This document shows positions 39,774-47,385 of a stretch of 64,000 bases of DNA, piece after piece. Location: contig JBJEKW010000027.1 of the NCBI GenBank assembly GCA_051878835.1, positions 1 through 64,000 of the forward strand. Direction: 5' to 3'. A model generated the notes under the pieces. The model saw only the letters and a program-made list of their open reading frames with translations, was not told the DNA's origin and did no database searches. Both the position numbers and the translations under genes were made by a program. Position 1 is the first letter of the stretch, and each line of letters starts with the position of its first letter. This DNA comes from Olsenella_K sp051878835. GTDB taxonomy: Bacteria > Actinomycetota > Coriobacteriia > Coriobacteriales > Atopobiaceae.

Positions 39774-39820
39774 TTTTTGGCTTGACTCTGATTATTGGTT
39801 TCGGTCCAGGAGGATTTGAA

Positions 39821-39961
39821 ATGAAGCGCACTTATCAGCCGAATAAGAGGAAGCGTGCTACGACCCACGGCTTCCGTGCTCGCATGGCAACCAAGGGCGG
39901 CCGCAAGGTTCTTGCCCGCCGTCGTGCCAAGGGCCGCAAGAGGCTTACCGTTTCCGACTAG
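39821..39961 (+). CDS. rpmH: 50S ribosomal protein bL34
   Basis: A 46-residue, Arg/Lys-rich protein: MKRTYQPNKRKRATTHGFRA, then MATKGGRKVLARRRAKGRKRL, ending TVSD. This is a standard bL34. A strong AGGAGG ribosome site lies 7 nt before the ATG. It is the first gene of the plus-strand arm and is followed by rnpA after 8 nt. Confidence 0.98.
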   Translation: MKRTYQPNKRKRATTHGFRARMATKGGRKVLARRRAKGRKRLTVSD

Positions 39962-39969
39962 GCGATCGA

Positions 39970-40308
39970 ATGGAGACCATCAAATCCAGGACGGAATTTG
40001 AGAAGGTCTTCTCTGGTGGTAGGCGCTACAACCACCAGCTGGTGCGCATTACCGTTCTTCGGGACGCTGGCGACGAAGGCGACTGTCACAGGGTCGCCTT
40101 CGTCGCTGCTAAAAGGCTGGGAAACGCGGTCTTCAGAAACCGGTGCAAGCGCGTCCTGCGCGAGGCTTCGCGCATGTGCGGACTGCCGGTGCAAGGAGCC
40201 GATGTGATTCTCTTTGCTACACGTCGCACGCATGACGCCTCGCCCGCCGAGGTGTCCGTAGCCCTTGCCGCCCTTTTGCGCAAAGCTGGTGTACAGAGGG
40301 ATGAGTGA
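39970..40308 (+). CDS. rnpA: Ribonuclease P protein component
   Basis: The 112-residue RnpA assists the RNase P RNA in tRNA 5' maturation. The conserved RNR-type motif is seen in AAKRLGNAVFRNRCKRVLREA, and the N-terminal FEKVFSGGRRYNHQLVRI segment fits. The RNA component is not in this window. Its stop overlaps the proposed yidD start. Confidence 0.96.
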   Translation: METIKSRTEFEKVFSGGRRYNHQLVRITVLRDAGDEGDCHRVAFVAAKRLGNAVFRNRCKRVLREASRMCGLPVQGADVILFATRRTHDASPAEVSVALAALLRKAGVQRDE

Positions 40309-40534
40309 GCAGCATCGAGGTACCGTGGCTCGGGTCTTTCTGGCCCTCATCCGCGGATACCAGCGCTACGTCTCGCCTTTGCTCCCCGATTCTTGCATCT
40401 ATAGCCCGACCTGCTCTCAGTATGCACTGGAAGCCATCCAGAAGTACGGTGCGGCCAAGGGCAGCTGGCTGGCGTTTCGCAGGATATTGCGGTGCAATCC
40501 CCTTCATCGTGGTGGCTATGACCCCGTTCCCTGA
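40301..40534 (+). CDS. yidD: Membrane protein insertion efficiency factor YidD
   Basis: A 77-residue YidD with the family pattern LIRGYQRYVSPLLPDSCIYSPTCSQYALEAI, then GSWLAFRRILRCNPLHRGGYDPVP. It lies between rnpA and yidC as usual and is thought to help membrane protein insertion. ATG 40301 overlaps the rnpA stop. GTG 40325, with GAGG 5 nt upstream, is an equally likely start and would give 69 residues. Confidence 0.93.
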   Translation: MSEQHRGTVARVFLALIRGYQRYVSPLLPDSCIYSPTCSQYALEAIQKYGAAKGSWLAFRRILRCNPLHRGGYDPVP

Positions 40535-40556
40535 CTGACGAAAGGCGCGGCAAACC

Positions 40557-41318
40557 ATGTGGGATTGGTTTATTGACTTTTTGGCCAGCATTCTGGCTGG
40601 TCTCGAGGGGCTGTGTGGCGACTGGGGTGTCGCCATCATCATCCTGACCCTCATCATTCGTGTAATCATCATGCCGCTCATGACGAAGTCGACGGCTTCC
40701 TCGGCAAAGATGCAGGCTCTCCAGCCAAAGATGATGGAGATCCAGGAGCGCTACCAGAACGACCCCGAGAAGCAGGCCGCTGAGCTCCAGAAGTTCTACG
40801 CCGAGAACAAGTTCAACCCGCTCGGCGGCTGCCTGCCCATTCTGCTGCAGATGCCCGTCTTCTTCGCACTGTTCACGGTGACGAAGAGCAAGATTCCCGA
40901 GGGCGCCACCCTTCTGGGCGGCATCATGCTGGGTGCCTCTCCTTCTAGCATGATGTCTGCGGGTGGATTCGGCGCCGCGTGGCCCTACATCCTGTTTGAC
41001 ATCCTGTTCGGCATCCTGACCTTCATCCCCATGGTTCTGCAGATGAAGAACAGCACGAACCCCGAGCAGTCGCGCCAGTCCGTGATGATGGGCGCCATCA
41101 TGTCTATCTTCATGCTGTGGTTCGGCTGGACCATCAACGCCGGCGTTCTGCTGTACTACGTCACCTCCTCCATCTGGCAGGTCGTGCAGCAGCAGGTCGT
41201 CACCAACCGCGTCATGGAGAAGGTCAAGGCTGAGACCGAGGAAAAGCTGAAGAACAAGCCCGTCGAGGTGGACGTGGTGCGCAAGGAGCGCAAGCCTCGT
41301 CCTCACAAGAAGAGCTAG
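40557..41318 (+). CDS. yidC: Membrane protein insertase YidC
   Basis: The 253-residue protein is a short YidC of the Gram-positive type without the large periplasmic domain. It has an N-terminal hydrophobic segment, the cytoplasmic hairpin (KMQALQPKMMEIQERYQNDPEKQAAELQKFYAE), the LGGCLPILLQMPVFFALF segment and three further membrane helices, then a basic tail. The conserved Arg in the hydrophilic groove is probably Arg35 (LTLIIRVIIMPL). Confidence 0.96.
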   Translation: MWDWFIDFLASILAGLEGLCGDWGVAIIILTLIIRVIIMPLMTKSTASSAKMQALQPKMMEIQERYQNDPEKQAAELQKFYAENKFNPLGGCLPILLQMPVFFALFTVTKSKIPEGATLLGGIMLGASPSSMMSAGGFGAAWPYILFDILFGILTFIPMVLQMKNSTNPEQSRQSVMMGAIMSIFMLWFGWTINAGVLLYYVTSSIWQVVQQQVVTNRVMEKVKAETEEKLKNKPVEVDVVRKERKPRPHKKS

Positions 41319-41401
41319 CATCTAGGCGCATAAAAGACTACTAGCGGGGGCATGGCACACCATGGCGTGCCATGCCCCTTGAGCGTGAATTGGAGGTAAG
41401 C

Positions 41402-42037
41402 ATGGACGATGAGCAGGAGGTCGCCGAGGACCTGGAGGACACCGAGTCCAACGACGACACCGCAGCTGACGAGGCTTCTGACGTCGAGCAGGACGATACC
41501 GCCGAGTCCACCGACGACGAGTTTGCTGTCATCCGCGAGCACTACGCTGCGAACAAGCAGCTCACCGACGACGAGCTGGACAAGGTGGCCGACGTGGCCG
41601 TGTCGTACCTGCGCCAGATCCTCTCGTACTTCGGCGAGGACAAGGTGACCATCGACGAGTACGACGGCGACGAGGGCGAGCTCATCCTGGACATCAGCGG
41701 CGGGGACCTGGCCGTGCTCATCGGCCGTCACGGCCGCACGCTCGACGCCCTGCAGATGGTTCTGTCGTCGCTTCTCAGCAGCAACCTCAAGTTCCACTAC
41801 CCCGTGGTCGTGGACATCGAGGGCTACAAGAACCGCCGCAAGGAGAAGCTGCAGAACCTGGCTCGCAACGGTGCGGCTCGTGCCAAGCGCCAGGGCGGCC
41901 GCGTCTCGCTGCCTCCGATGAACGCGTACGAGCGCCGTCTGGTGCACCTGGCGCTCGTGGACGACGAGGACGTCGCCACGCACTCCGAGGGCACCGAGCC
42001 CGACCGCCACGTCGTCATCACCGCGGTAAAGCACTAG
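41402..42037 (+). CDS. Jag/KhpB RNA-binding protein (KH-R3H)
   Basis: The 211-residue protein has an acidic N-terminal stretch (about 1-45) in place of the usual Jag-N domain, then a KH domain (LILDISGGDLAVLIGRHGRTLDALQ with the GRHG loop) and an R3H domain (LPPMNAYERRLVHLALVDDEDVATHSEG...DRHVVI). KhpB/Jag proteins bind RNA, often with KhpA, and affect cell-wall growth in other Gram-positives. ATG 41402 is preceded by GGAGG. It lies between yidC and rsmG, the standard order. Confidence 0.93.
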   Translation: MDDEQEVAEDLEDTESNDDTAADEASDVEQDDTAESTDDEFAVIREHYAANKQLTDDELDKVADVAVSYLRQILSYFGEDKVTIDEYDGDEGELILDISGGDLAVLIGRHGRTLDALQMVLSSLLSSNLKFHYPVVVDIEGYKNRRKEKLQNLARNGAARAKRQGGRVSLPPMNAYERRLVHLALVDDEDVATHSEGTEPDRHVVITAVKH

Positions 42038-42148
42038 CGTGGTCGCGGCTACCCGCGCAAGCGACGGCTCCGAAAGGTCGACGGCGCCGAGAGGCTGACG
42101 GCACCGAGACGCTGACGGTACCGTCAGCTGCAACCACTGATTGCATAG

Positions 42149-42184
42149 GGCGAGAGGGACATTGGTCCTTCTCGCCTTTTTTAT
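42149..42184 (+). terminator. Terminator after jag
   Basis: GGCGAGAGGGAC and GTCCTTCTCGCC arms with a 4-nt loop, followed by TTTTTTATT. It ends the rpmH-rnpA-yidD-yidC-jag run. Confidence 0.9.
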
Positions 42185-42587
42185 TACGGCTCATTTATTA
42201 CGGCTCAGTCGATTCTCGACGGCGCTGGGCGTGAGTTAGCTAAGCGGCACGACGAGGCTGGGCGGTGAGCTCCACTATCGATTGCGAGGTGCGATGGTCC
42301 CGACGCGGCGTGAACTAGGTCGTGCATCTGTTGGCGGGAGTCCTCGCTTCGTGCGGTCTGTCTGTGTTCTTCGAAGCGCAAGTACTCGGTGCCTGGGCTG
42401 CATGGAAAATACTGGAGGTGGCTGCCTCCGGGTGCTTGGTCCGAAACGAACGGTCCGCAATCGAGTGAGCTTTGTTGGCGTGGACTCGGCGATGACAGAG
42501 CCGGCGAGGTCCGTGCCGAGGCCGCCATTTCATGATTGGGTTTATTGGCCCGACCGGGTTGGGCCTTGTGGGGGAGGAAGCAGCAGC
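42185..42587. other. 400-bp leader region before rsmG
   Basis: No protein is supported. The frame of rsmG stays open upstream to about 42282, but it lacks a ribosome site and family similarity. The sequence has GC-rich paired segments and could hold an RNA gene or long leader. I could not match it to RNase P, tmRNA, SRP RNA or 6S RNA by eye. Confidence 0.4.
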
Positions 42588-43316
42588 ATGACCTACGACG
42601 AGCTCGTTGACGAGCTGACTCAGGACGTCGAGCCGTATGGCATCGAACTTACCGACAAACAGAAGGACAAGCTCGTTCGCCATCTGATGCTGGTGATCCA
42701 GAAGAACCAGACGCTCAACCTGACGCGCATCACCAACGAGCGTGATGCGGTTGTGCTTCACATCCTGGATTCCCTGCTGATGGCTGGCATGGTGGAGGAG
42801 ACTCCCAAGGGCAGGTTCATGGACATCGGAACCGGTGCCGGCTTCCCCGGAATCCCCCTGGTCGTGGTGACGGGTCGCAAGGGCGTGCTGGTGGATTCCG
42901 TTGCGAAAAAGGCCAATGCCGTGGACGAGTTCGTTCAGGAGTTGGGCCTCAGGACCCGTGCGACAGTGCGTGCGGGCCGCGTCGAGGAGATGCCCGCTCG
43001 CGACCGCTGCGGCTATACGGCAGTCGTCGCTCGTGCCGTGGGTCAGATCAACACGCTGATTGAGTACGCGGCTCCCCTCCTGCAGATTGGTGGTCGCCTG
43101 GTGGTAACGAAGGCGTACCCGAGCGACGAGGAGATGGAGGCGGGCCTGCGCGCCGCAGAGATTTGTGGTTTCGAACCCGCTGAGTACGAGACCCACGAAC
43201 TGCCGCGCGGTCTGGGTCATCGCGAGATCTACTCCTATGAGCTTGTCCGTCATGCCCGCATTGGTCTGCCCCGTAAGGTTGGCATGGCACAGCACCATCC
43301 GCTGGGATTGCGCTAG
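42588..43316 (+). CDS. rsmG: 16S rRNA (guanine-527-N7)-methyltransferase
   Basis: RsmG (GidB) methylates G527 of 16S rRNA. The 242-residue protein has the family segments NQTLNLTRITNERDAVVLHILDSL, the SAM-binding MDIGTGAGFPGIPL and VVARAVG. ATG 42588 has a strong GGGGGAGGAAG ribosome site 7 nt upstream and begins where family homology starts. The palindrome holding parS lies 68 nt after its stop. Confidence 0.95.
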   Translation: MTYDELVDELTQDVEPYGIELTDKQKDKLVRHLMLVIQKNQTLNLTRITNERDAVVLHILDSLLMAGMVEETPKGRFMDIGTGAGFPGIPLVVVTGRKGVLVDSVAKKANAVDEFVQELGLRTRATVRAGRVEEMPARDRCGYTAVVARAVGQINTLIEYAAPLLQIGGRLVVTKAYPSDEEMEAGLRAAEICGFEPAEYETHELPRGLGHREIYSYELVRHARIGLPRKVGMAQHHPLGLR

Positions 43317-43383
43317 GAGTTGCGCGTTGCTTCCAGCCGTCCCAGAATCATGCGACGGCACTTCGACTGAACTGGTGAGCCCG

Positions 43384-43419
43384 GAGCCTCCAATGTTTCA
43401 CGTGAAACATTGGAGGCTC
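43384..43419. promoter_or_regulatory. parS: parS site inside a 36-bp perfect palindrome
   Basis: The canonical 16-bp parS TGTTTCACGTGAAACA is at 43394-43409. The palindrome continues perfectly for 10 bp on each side (GAGCCTCCAA and TTGGAGGCTC) and is followed by TTTCTG, so on the plus strand it can also terminate rsmG. ParB binding at parS nucleates the segregation complex. Confidence 0.95.
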
Positions 43420-43523
43420 TTTCTGCGTGTGCGTAATTGCAGTAAGCGCGACGCATGGGCGCGCCCCGGTTCTTCCTCGCGCGGGGGCGAATGCGCCTTC
43501 GCTCTAGAAGTAGTGCCATTGGT

Positions 43524-43550
43524 CAGAGAAACTTACCAACAGAGAAACTT
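43524..43550. repeat. CAGAGAAACTT direct repeat upstream of parA
   Basis: Two copies of CAGAGAAACTT (43524-43534 and 43540-43550), spaced 16 bp start to start, in the 694-bp region between rsmG and parA. No other gene is seen in that region, which also holds parS and an isolated GTAATAC (43953-43959) just before parA. Confidence 0.5.
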
Positions 43551-44010
43551 CCCAGAGAGCCTCTGCTTGTTCGCGGGGGCATTCGCGACGCCGTGGTTTT
43601 CATCCGCTCGATCTCGTGCAAAACAGGTGTCAAAACCGAAGTTCTTCTTGACCGTTAGTTGAATGGCACGGCGTCTAATAAGTGGGAAACCCGGCTAGGT
43701 TGCTGCCGAAATTGCCATCCTTGTCGCTGCGGCGTGGCAAACGGTCCTCCATTGCCTTTTCGAACGTCCACGAAGGACTTGGTGGAAGTCCCTTGGACGG
43801 CTTTGGCTTTTGAATTCATGTCTCGTTTGTGATGGATACTGTCACAGCGAATGGCCAGTTTGATAGACGCGCAGGTATAGGGCTTGCCGCTTCGGAGCGC
43901 CTTGGCGTGCAAGATTGCGGCAACTGGTATTCGACCTTGGGGAGCGTGTAAAGTAATACATCCGACCCGTGGCGCCAGCGCTCGACTGTAGCGTCGCAGA
44001 AGGAGGAGAC

Positions 44011-44811
44011 ATGGGATACACGTCGGTAAAAAGGGGCCTGCCCAACAGGAACTCCAGCGTCATTGCTATCATCAACCAGAAGGGTGGCGTGGGAAAGACA
44101 ACCACGGCCATTAACCTCTCGGCTGCATTGGGCGAGGGCAAGAAGAAGGTCCTTGTGATCGACTTCGACCCGCAGGGTAACACCACGAGTGGCTTTGGCG
44201 TCGACAAGGACCAAATCAACGCTGACATCTACGACTGCCTGATGAACGACGTCCCGCTGGACCAGATAATTCAACCGACCCCGTGCCCCACGGTATTCAT
44301 CGCTCCCGCCACCATTTCCCTTGCCGGTGCGGAGATCGAGCTGGTGAACGCCGAAAACCGTGAGACGCGCCTGAAGAACCTCCTGGCGCCCGTGCGTGAC
44401 GAGTTCGACTACGTCTTCATCGACTGCCCTCCTTCGCTGGGTCTGCTGACCGTGGACGCGCTCGTGGCGGCCGACTCCCTGCTGATTCCCATCCAATGCG
44501 AGTTCTACGCCCTGGAAGGCCTCACGAAGCTCCTGGAAAGCATGAAGATGGTGAAGGCAAAGATGAACCCGGGTCTCGAGATCTTCGGCGTTCTGATGAC
44601 CATGTACGACAGCCGCACAACGCTTTCCAAGCAGGTCGTGGAAGAGGTCCAGAACTTCTTTGGCAAGAAGGTCTTCAAGACCATCATCCCGCGCAATGTG
44701 AAGCTGTCTGAGGCTCCCAGCCATGGCCTGCCCATCAACATGTACGCGCGTGTGAGCAAGGGTGCCCTGGCCTACGGGAAGCTGGCCAAGGAAGTGGTGC
44801 GGCGTGGCTAG
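44011..44811 (+). CDS. parA: Chromosome partitioning ATPase ParA (Soj)
   Basis: The 266-residue ParA has the deviant Walker A INQKGGVGKTTTAINL (about residues 21-36), the PQGNTTSG segment, Walker B DYVFIDCPPSLGLL and the closing RNVKLSEAPSHGLPI motif. It moves origin regions together with ParB-parS. ATG 44011 has a perfect AGGAGGAGAC ribosome site. Its stop overlaps the parB start by 8 bp. Confidence 0.97.
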   Translation: MGYTSVKRGLPNRNSSVIAIINQKGGVGKTTTAINLSAALGEGKKKVLVIDFDPQGNTTSGFGVDKDQINADIYDCLMNDVPLDQIIQPTPCPTVFIAPATISLAGAEIELVNAENRETRLKNLLAPVRDEFDYVFIDCPPSLGLLTVDALVAADSLLIPIQCEFYALEGLTKLLESMKMVKAKMNPGLEIFGVLMTMYDSRTTLSKQVVEEVQNFFGKKVFKTIIPRNVKLSEAPSHGLPINMYARVSKGALAYGKLAKEVVRRG

Positions 44812-45691
44812 GAAGGGAGGCCTGGGCCGTGGGTTGGAGTCCCTGTTGGGCGAGACGGCCGGGGAGGTTGGCGAGTCCCCTGCCGACGCCGAGCTGCCCG
44901 TGGACCAGATTCACCCCAACCCGGACCAGCCTCGCAAGCATTTCGACGAGGATGCCCTGAACGAGCTAGCCGACTCCATACGACAGAACGGTCTGCTGCA
45001 GCCCATCCTGGTGAGGAAGGACCGCGACGGGTACGAGATCGTGGCGGGCGAGCGCCGCTATCAGGCGGCGTGTCGAGCGGGCTTGCAGTCGGTGCCTGTG
45101 ACCATCCGAGACATCAGCGACGAGGACGTGCTGAAGCTGGCGCTTATCGAGAACCTGCAGCGCACCGATTTGAACCCCATGGAGGCGGCGAGGGGATACC
45201 AGCTGCTGATGGAGCAGAACGGGCTTACGCAGGAGGAGTTGGCGGGCATCCTGTCGAAGTCCAGGAGTGCCGTAGCCAATGCGATGAGGCTCCTGGCGCT
45301 GCCGGAGCAGGTGCAGGAATACGTGCGAGATGGGAAGCTTTCGTCGGGGCATGCGCGCGCAATCTTGTCGGTGCCTGACGATGAGGGCAGGATACGACTG
45401 GCCGAGCGCGTGATTGCAGAGGGGCTTTCCGTCAGACAGACAGAAACTCTCGCTCCGTTAGTTTCTGTCGGTCCCCAGGCGGCAACCGCGCCCAAGGAGA
45501 AGCGTCAGGTACCGCAGACGTTCCAGACGGCAGCAAAGCGCTTAGGCTCCGCTCTGAACACGAAGGTCAGGGTGCGTCAGGTCAGGGGAAAGAACCGTAT
45601 TGAGATTGAGTTTGCCTCCGAAGAAGAGCTTGCTCAGCTTGTGAGCCGCTTGGATGGCACGAACGACTTCTCTGGGAGTGATGAGGAATGA
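44804..45691 (+). CDS. parB: Chromosome partitioning protein ParB (Spo0J)
   Basis: The 295-residue ParB has the CTP-binding N-domain (LPVDQIHPNPDQPRKHFDEDALNELADSI, VAGERRYQAA, ALIENLQRTDLNPMEAARGYQ), the helix-turn-helix (LTQEELAGILSKSRSAVANAMRLLALP) and a C-terminal dimer domain. GTG 44804 overlaps the parA stop (GTGGCTAG). Two parS sites lie within 2 kb on either side. Confidence 0.97.
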   Translation: MARKGGLGRGLESLLGETAGEVGESPADAELPVDQIHPNPDQPRKHFDEDALNELADSIRQNGLLQPILVRKDRDGYEIVAGERRYQAACRAGLQSVPVTIRDISDEDVLKLALIENLQRTDLNPMEAARGYQLLMEQNGLTQEELAGILSKSRSAVANAMRLLALPEQVQEYVRDGKLSSGHARAILSVPDDEGRIRLAERVIAEGLSVRQTETLAPLVSVGPQAATAPKEKRQVPQTFQTAAKRLGSALNTKVRVRQVRGKNRIEIEFASEEELAQLVSRLDGTNDFSGSDEE

Positions 45692-45933
45692 AGGTCAGGC
45701 ACTTCTTGCTTTGCACCGCCGTCATGGGTGCGGGCGGATACTGGTTCTACAACCATGGTCTGAGTGACGAGCAGCGCATCCAGATACAGGACCGCGTGGC
45801 AACGGTCAAACAGACCGTCCAGAACGCCGTCGATGTGGTGAAGCCGATGGTGCAGGAGGCCATGAAGCAGAAGAACGTCGACCACTCGAATCAGGCTCGC
45901 ACCGCGGCGCAGTGGGAGTCGCTGGGGTACTAA
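45688..45933 (+). CDS. Small single-pass membrane protein after parB
   Basis: An 81-residue protein with an N-terminal hydrophobic segment (about 5-20, HFLLCTAVMGAGGYWFY) and then a charged helix that looks amphipathic (SDEQRIQIQDRVATVKQTVQ...). Its ATG overlaps the parB stop (ATGA), so it is translated with parB. I do not know its function. Its fixed coupling to parAB suggests a role linked to segregation or the membrane. Confidence 0.8.
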   Translation: MKVRHFLLCTAVMGAGGYWFYNHGLSDEQRIQIQDRVATVKQTVQNAVDVVKPMVQEAMKQKNVDHSNQARTAAQWESLGY

Positions 45934-46032
45934 GCCTTGCTGCGGGCACGGTGAGCCTGCGGCGCCGAGCCATGCGGGCTGATGACTGCGTAGTTGCTGG
46001 CGTGGATCCAGACGAATGGATTACGACAGCAG

Positions 46033-46071
46033 GAGGGGCATCCCAAAGAGGGGGGTGCCCCTCTTTTTTTA
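46033..46071 (+). terminator. Terminator of the parAB operon
   Basis: GAGGGGCA and TGCCCCTC arms followed by seven T residues, about 100 nt after the small membrane protein gene. Confidence 0.9.
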
Positions 46072-46634
46072 TCGTCCTCTCGGCGTCGGTGGGTCAGAGT
46101 GCAACGTCGGTGCATGTGGCATCGGCGAAAGGGGACGTGCGCTGCTGCCGCCGGCGTCGGGTGAGGAGAAGCGCCTGTTGCCGTGGGTGGACAGGAGTGG
46201 CAACAGTGCATCGCTAGCGATGGTGGCATTGGCGGGGGTGCGGCGCAGGGGCAGGAGGAATCGGATTGGAGCAATTGGTGCGCTGGTGTAGGCGGCATCG
46301 GCTGGCGAGAAGTGCGATGCTGCTGACCGTATCTCCTGGCTGTGCGGTAAGGGTCGTGCTGGCGGTATCTGACCGCGATGGGCGACGAGCGGGCAACATC
46401 GGGATCCTTGTGAAGCCCCTCGCTGCGGCTCTGGAAGTGAGGCTCGTGTCATCTTATGCGGCGTGAGAAGAGCCAGGTTGCTGACTGTCGAATGCCTCGC
46501 GTGATTTAACGTCATGTCGCCAGCCTGACCCGAGCAGCGTGGCTATGGACCGGTCAGTGCACTCGCCAATCTGGAGCACGGGCACATTGGGCTTGCCCAC
46601 AAAGGACCGTACATCGAAACGTATGAGCAAAGAC
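46072..46634. other. Non-coding stretch between parAB and the second parS
   Basis: About 560 bp, GC-rich, with no convincing gene. A short plus-strand frame near 46266-46466 could encode 66 residues from a TTG, but lacks a ribosome site. It may be a decayed gene. Confidence 0.4.
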
Positions 46635-46662
46635 CCCCCATGTTTCACGTGAAACATAGGGG
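46635..46662. promoter_or_regulatory. parS: Second parS site, flanked by C/G hairpin arms
   Basis: TGTTTCACGTGAAACA at 46641-46656, flanked by CCCC and GGGG that extend the palindrome with one mismatch. As with the first site, the extended arms form a hairpin. Confidence 0.93.
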
Positions 46663-46866
46663 TGGATTTTGTGGGCGTGAAGGCTTGTCGGGCCGTCGAT
46701 TTCTAACGAGATTTTCAATGCATGCAGCCCGCATTTCCCAGCGATTCGTGGGCGAGGAGAGGTGTATTCAGAGCGCATTTCCTCGTAGTACAGGGTGCAG
46801 CACGAAGCCGCGCCCTGCCGATGCTAACCGTGTATTTAAGCAGGTAAAGCACGTAATAACACGGGT

Positions 46867-47366
46867 TAATACGTCGTGTACTACGGCCATTCACGGTGCG
46901 CTAACAACGCCCAACCAAAGAAGTGAGGCTGGCGCGTCGCGGCTCCCTGGGCTGCGGGGGGGCCGGCAGGCATTATTAACTCGGCGAGCATTATCAGGCT
47001 AGACGTACTGGACTGGTAGTCGTCGGCAAATATCGTCTACCGTGCAGTGCGCTTGCTTACTACAGCTGTATTAGCCCCTGTGGTACGTACTCCCATCGTG
47101 TTCCTGCGTGTATTACGCGTTATCCATGAGCGCGAGATTCGAGACGCGGAAGACCTGTCGCGTTTGGCTGATTTGACTGCAGCCTGTAAGGCTCTTACCT
47201 AACGAACAAATACATCTCGTGAATGCCTGCGCGTGGTGCCGCGTCAACAGAAACCCGTTGATATAAAACGGCCGCCGACACTCAACAAAGTGCCGGCGGC
47301 CGTGCGTAATGCATCTGATAATGCGTCGCTAATACGCCGTCCTTCTTGTATTGCGACGCGTAATAC
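46867..47366. repeat. GTAWTAC motif cluster B
   Basis: TAATAC/GTATTA cores at 46867, 47068, 47110, 47330 and 47361 (two are full GTAWTAC: 47110-47116 and 47360-47366), with GTACTAC and several TAAT/ATTA-rich near-matches between them, in the non-coding region upstream and inside the rlmN 3' flank. No gene is supported between 46663 and 47261. Confidence 0.6.
47262..47304 (-). terminator. Terminator after rlmN
   Basis: On the minus strand, ACGGCCGCCGGCAC and GTGTCGGCGGCCGT arms are followed by TTTATAT, about 80 nt past the rlmN stop. Confidence 0.85.
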
Positions 47367-47385
47367 GGGGTGAGAGACTCGGTGG

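Noticed and set aside
42050..42130. Short GACGGCxCCGAGA-like repeats after jag
   Set aside because: Only two or three imperfect copies in GC-rich DNA; too short to support as a repeat element.
42282..42587. An N-terminal extension of rsmG
   Set aside because: The upstream in-frame sequence does not match the family. ATG 42588 has a near-perfect ribosome site and starts where homology begins.
46266..46466. A 66-codon plus-strand frame with some protein-like composition
   Set aside because: It would need a TTG start without a ribosome site and lies after the par terminator. It is at best a remnant.
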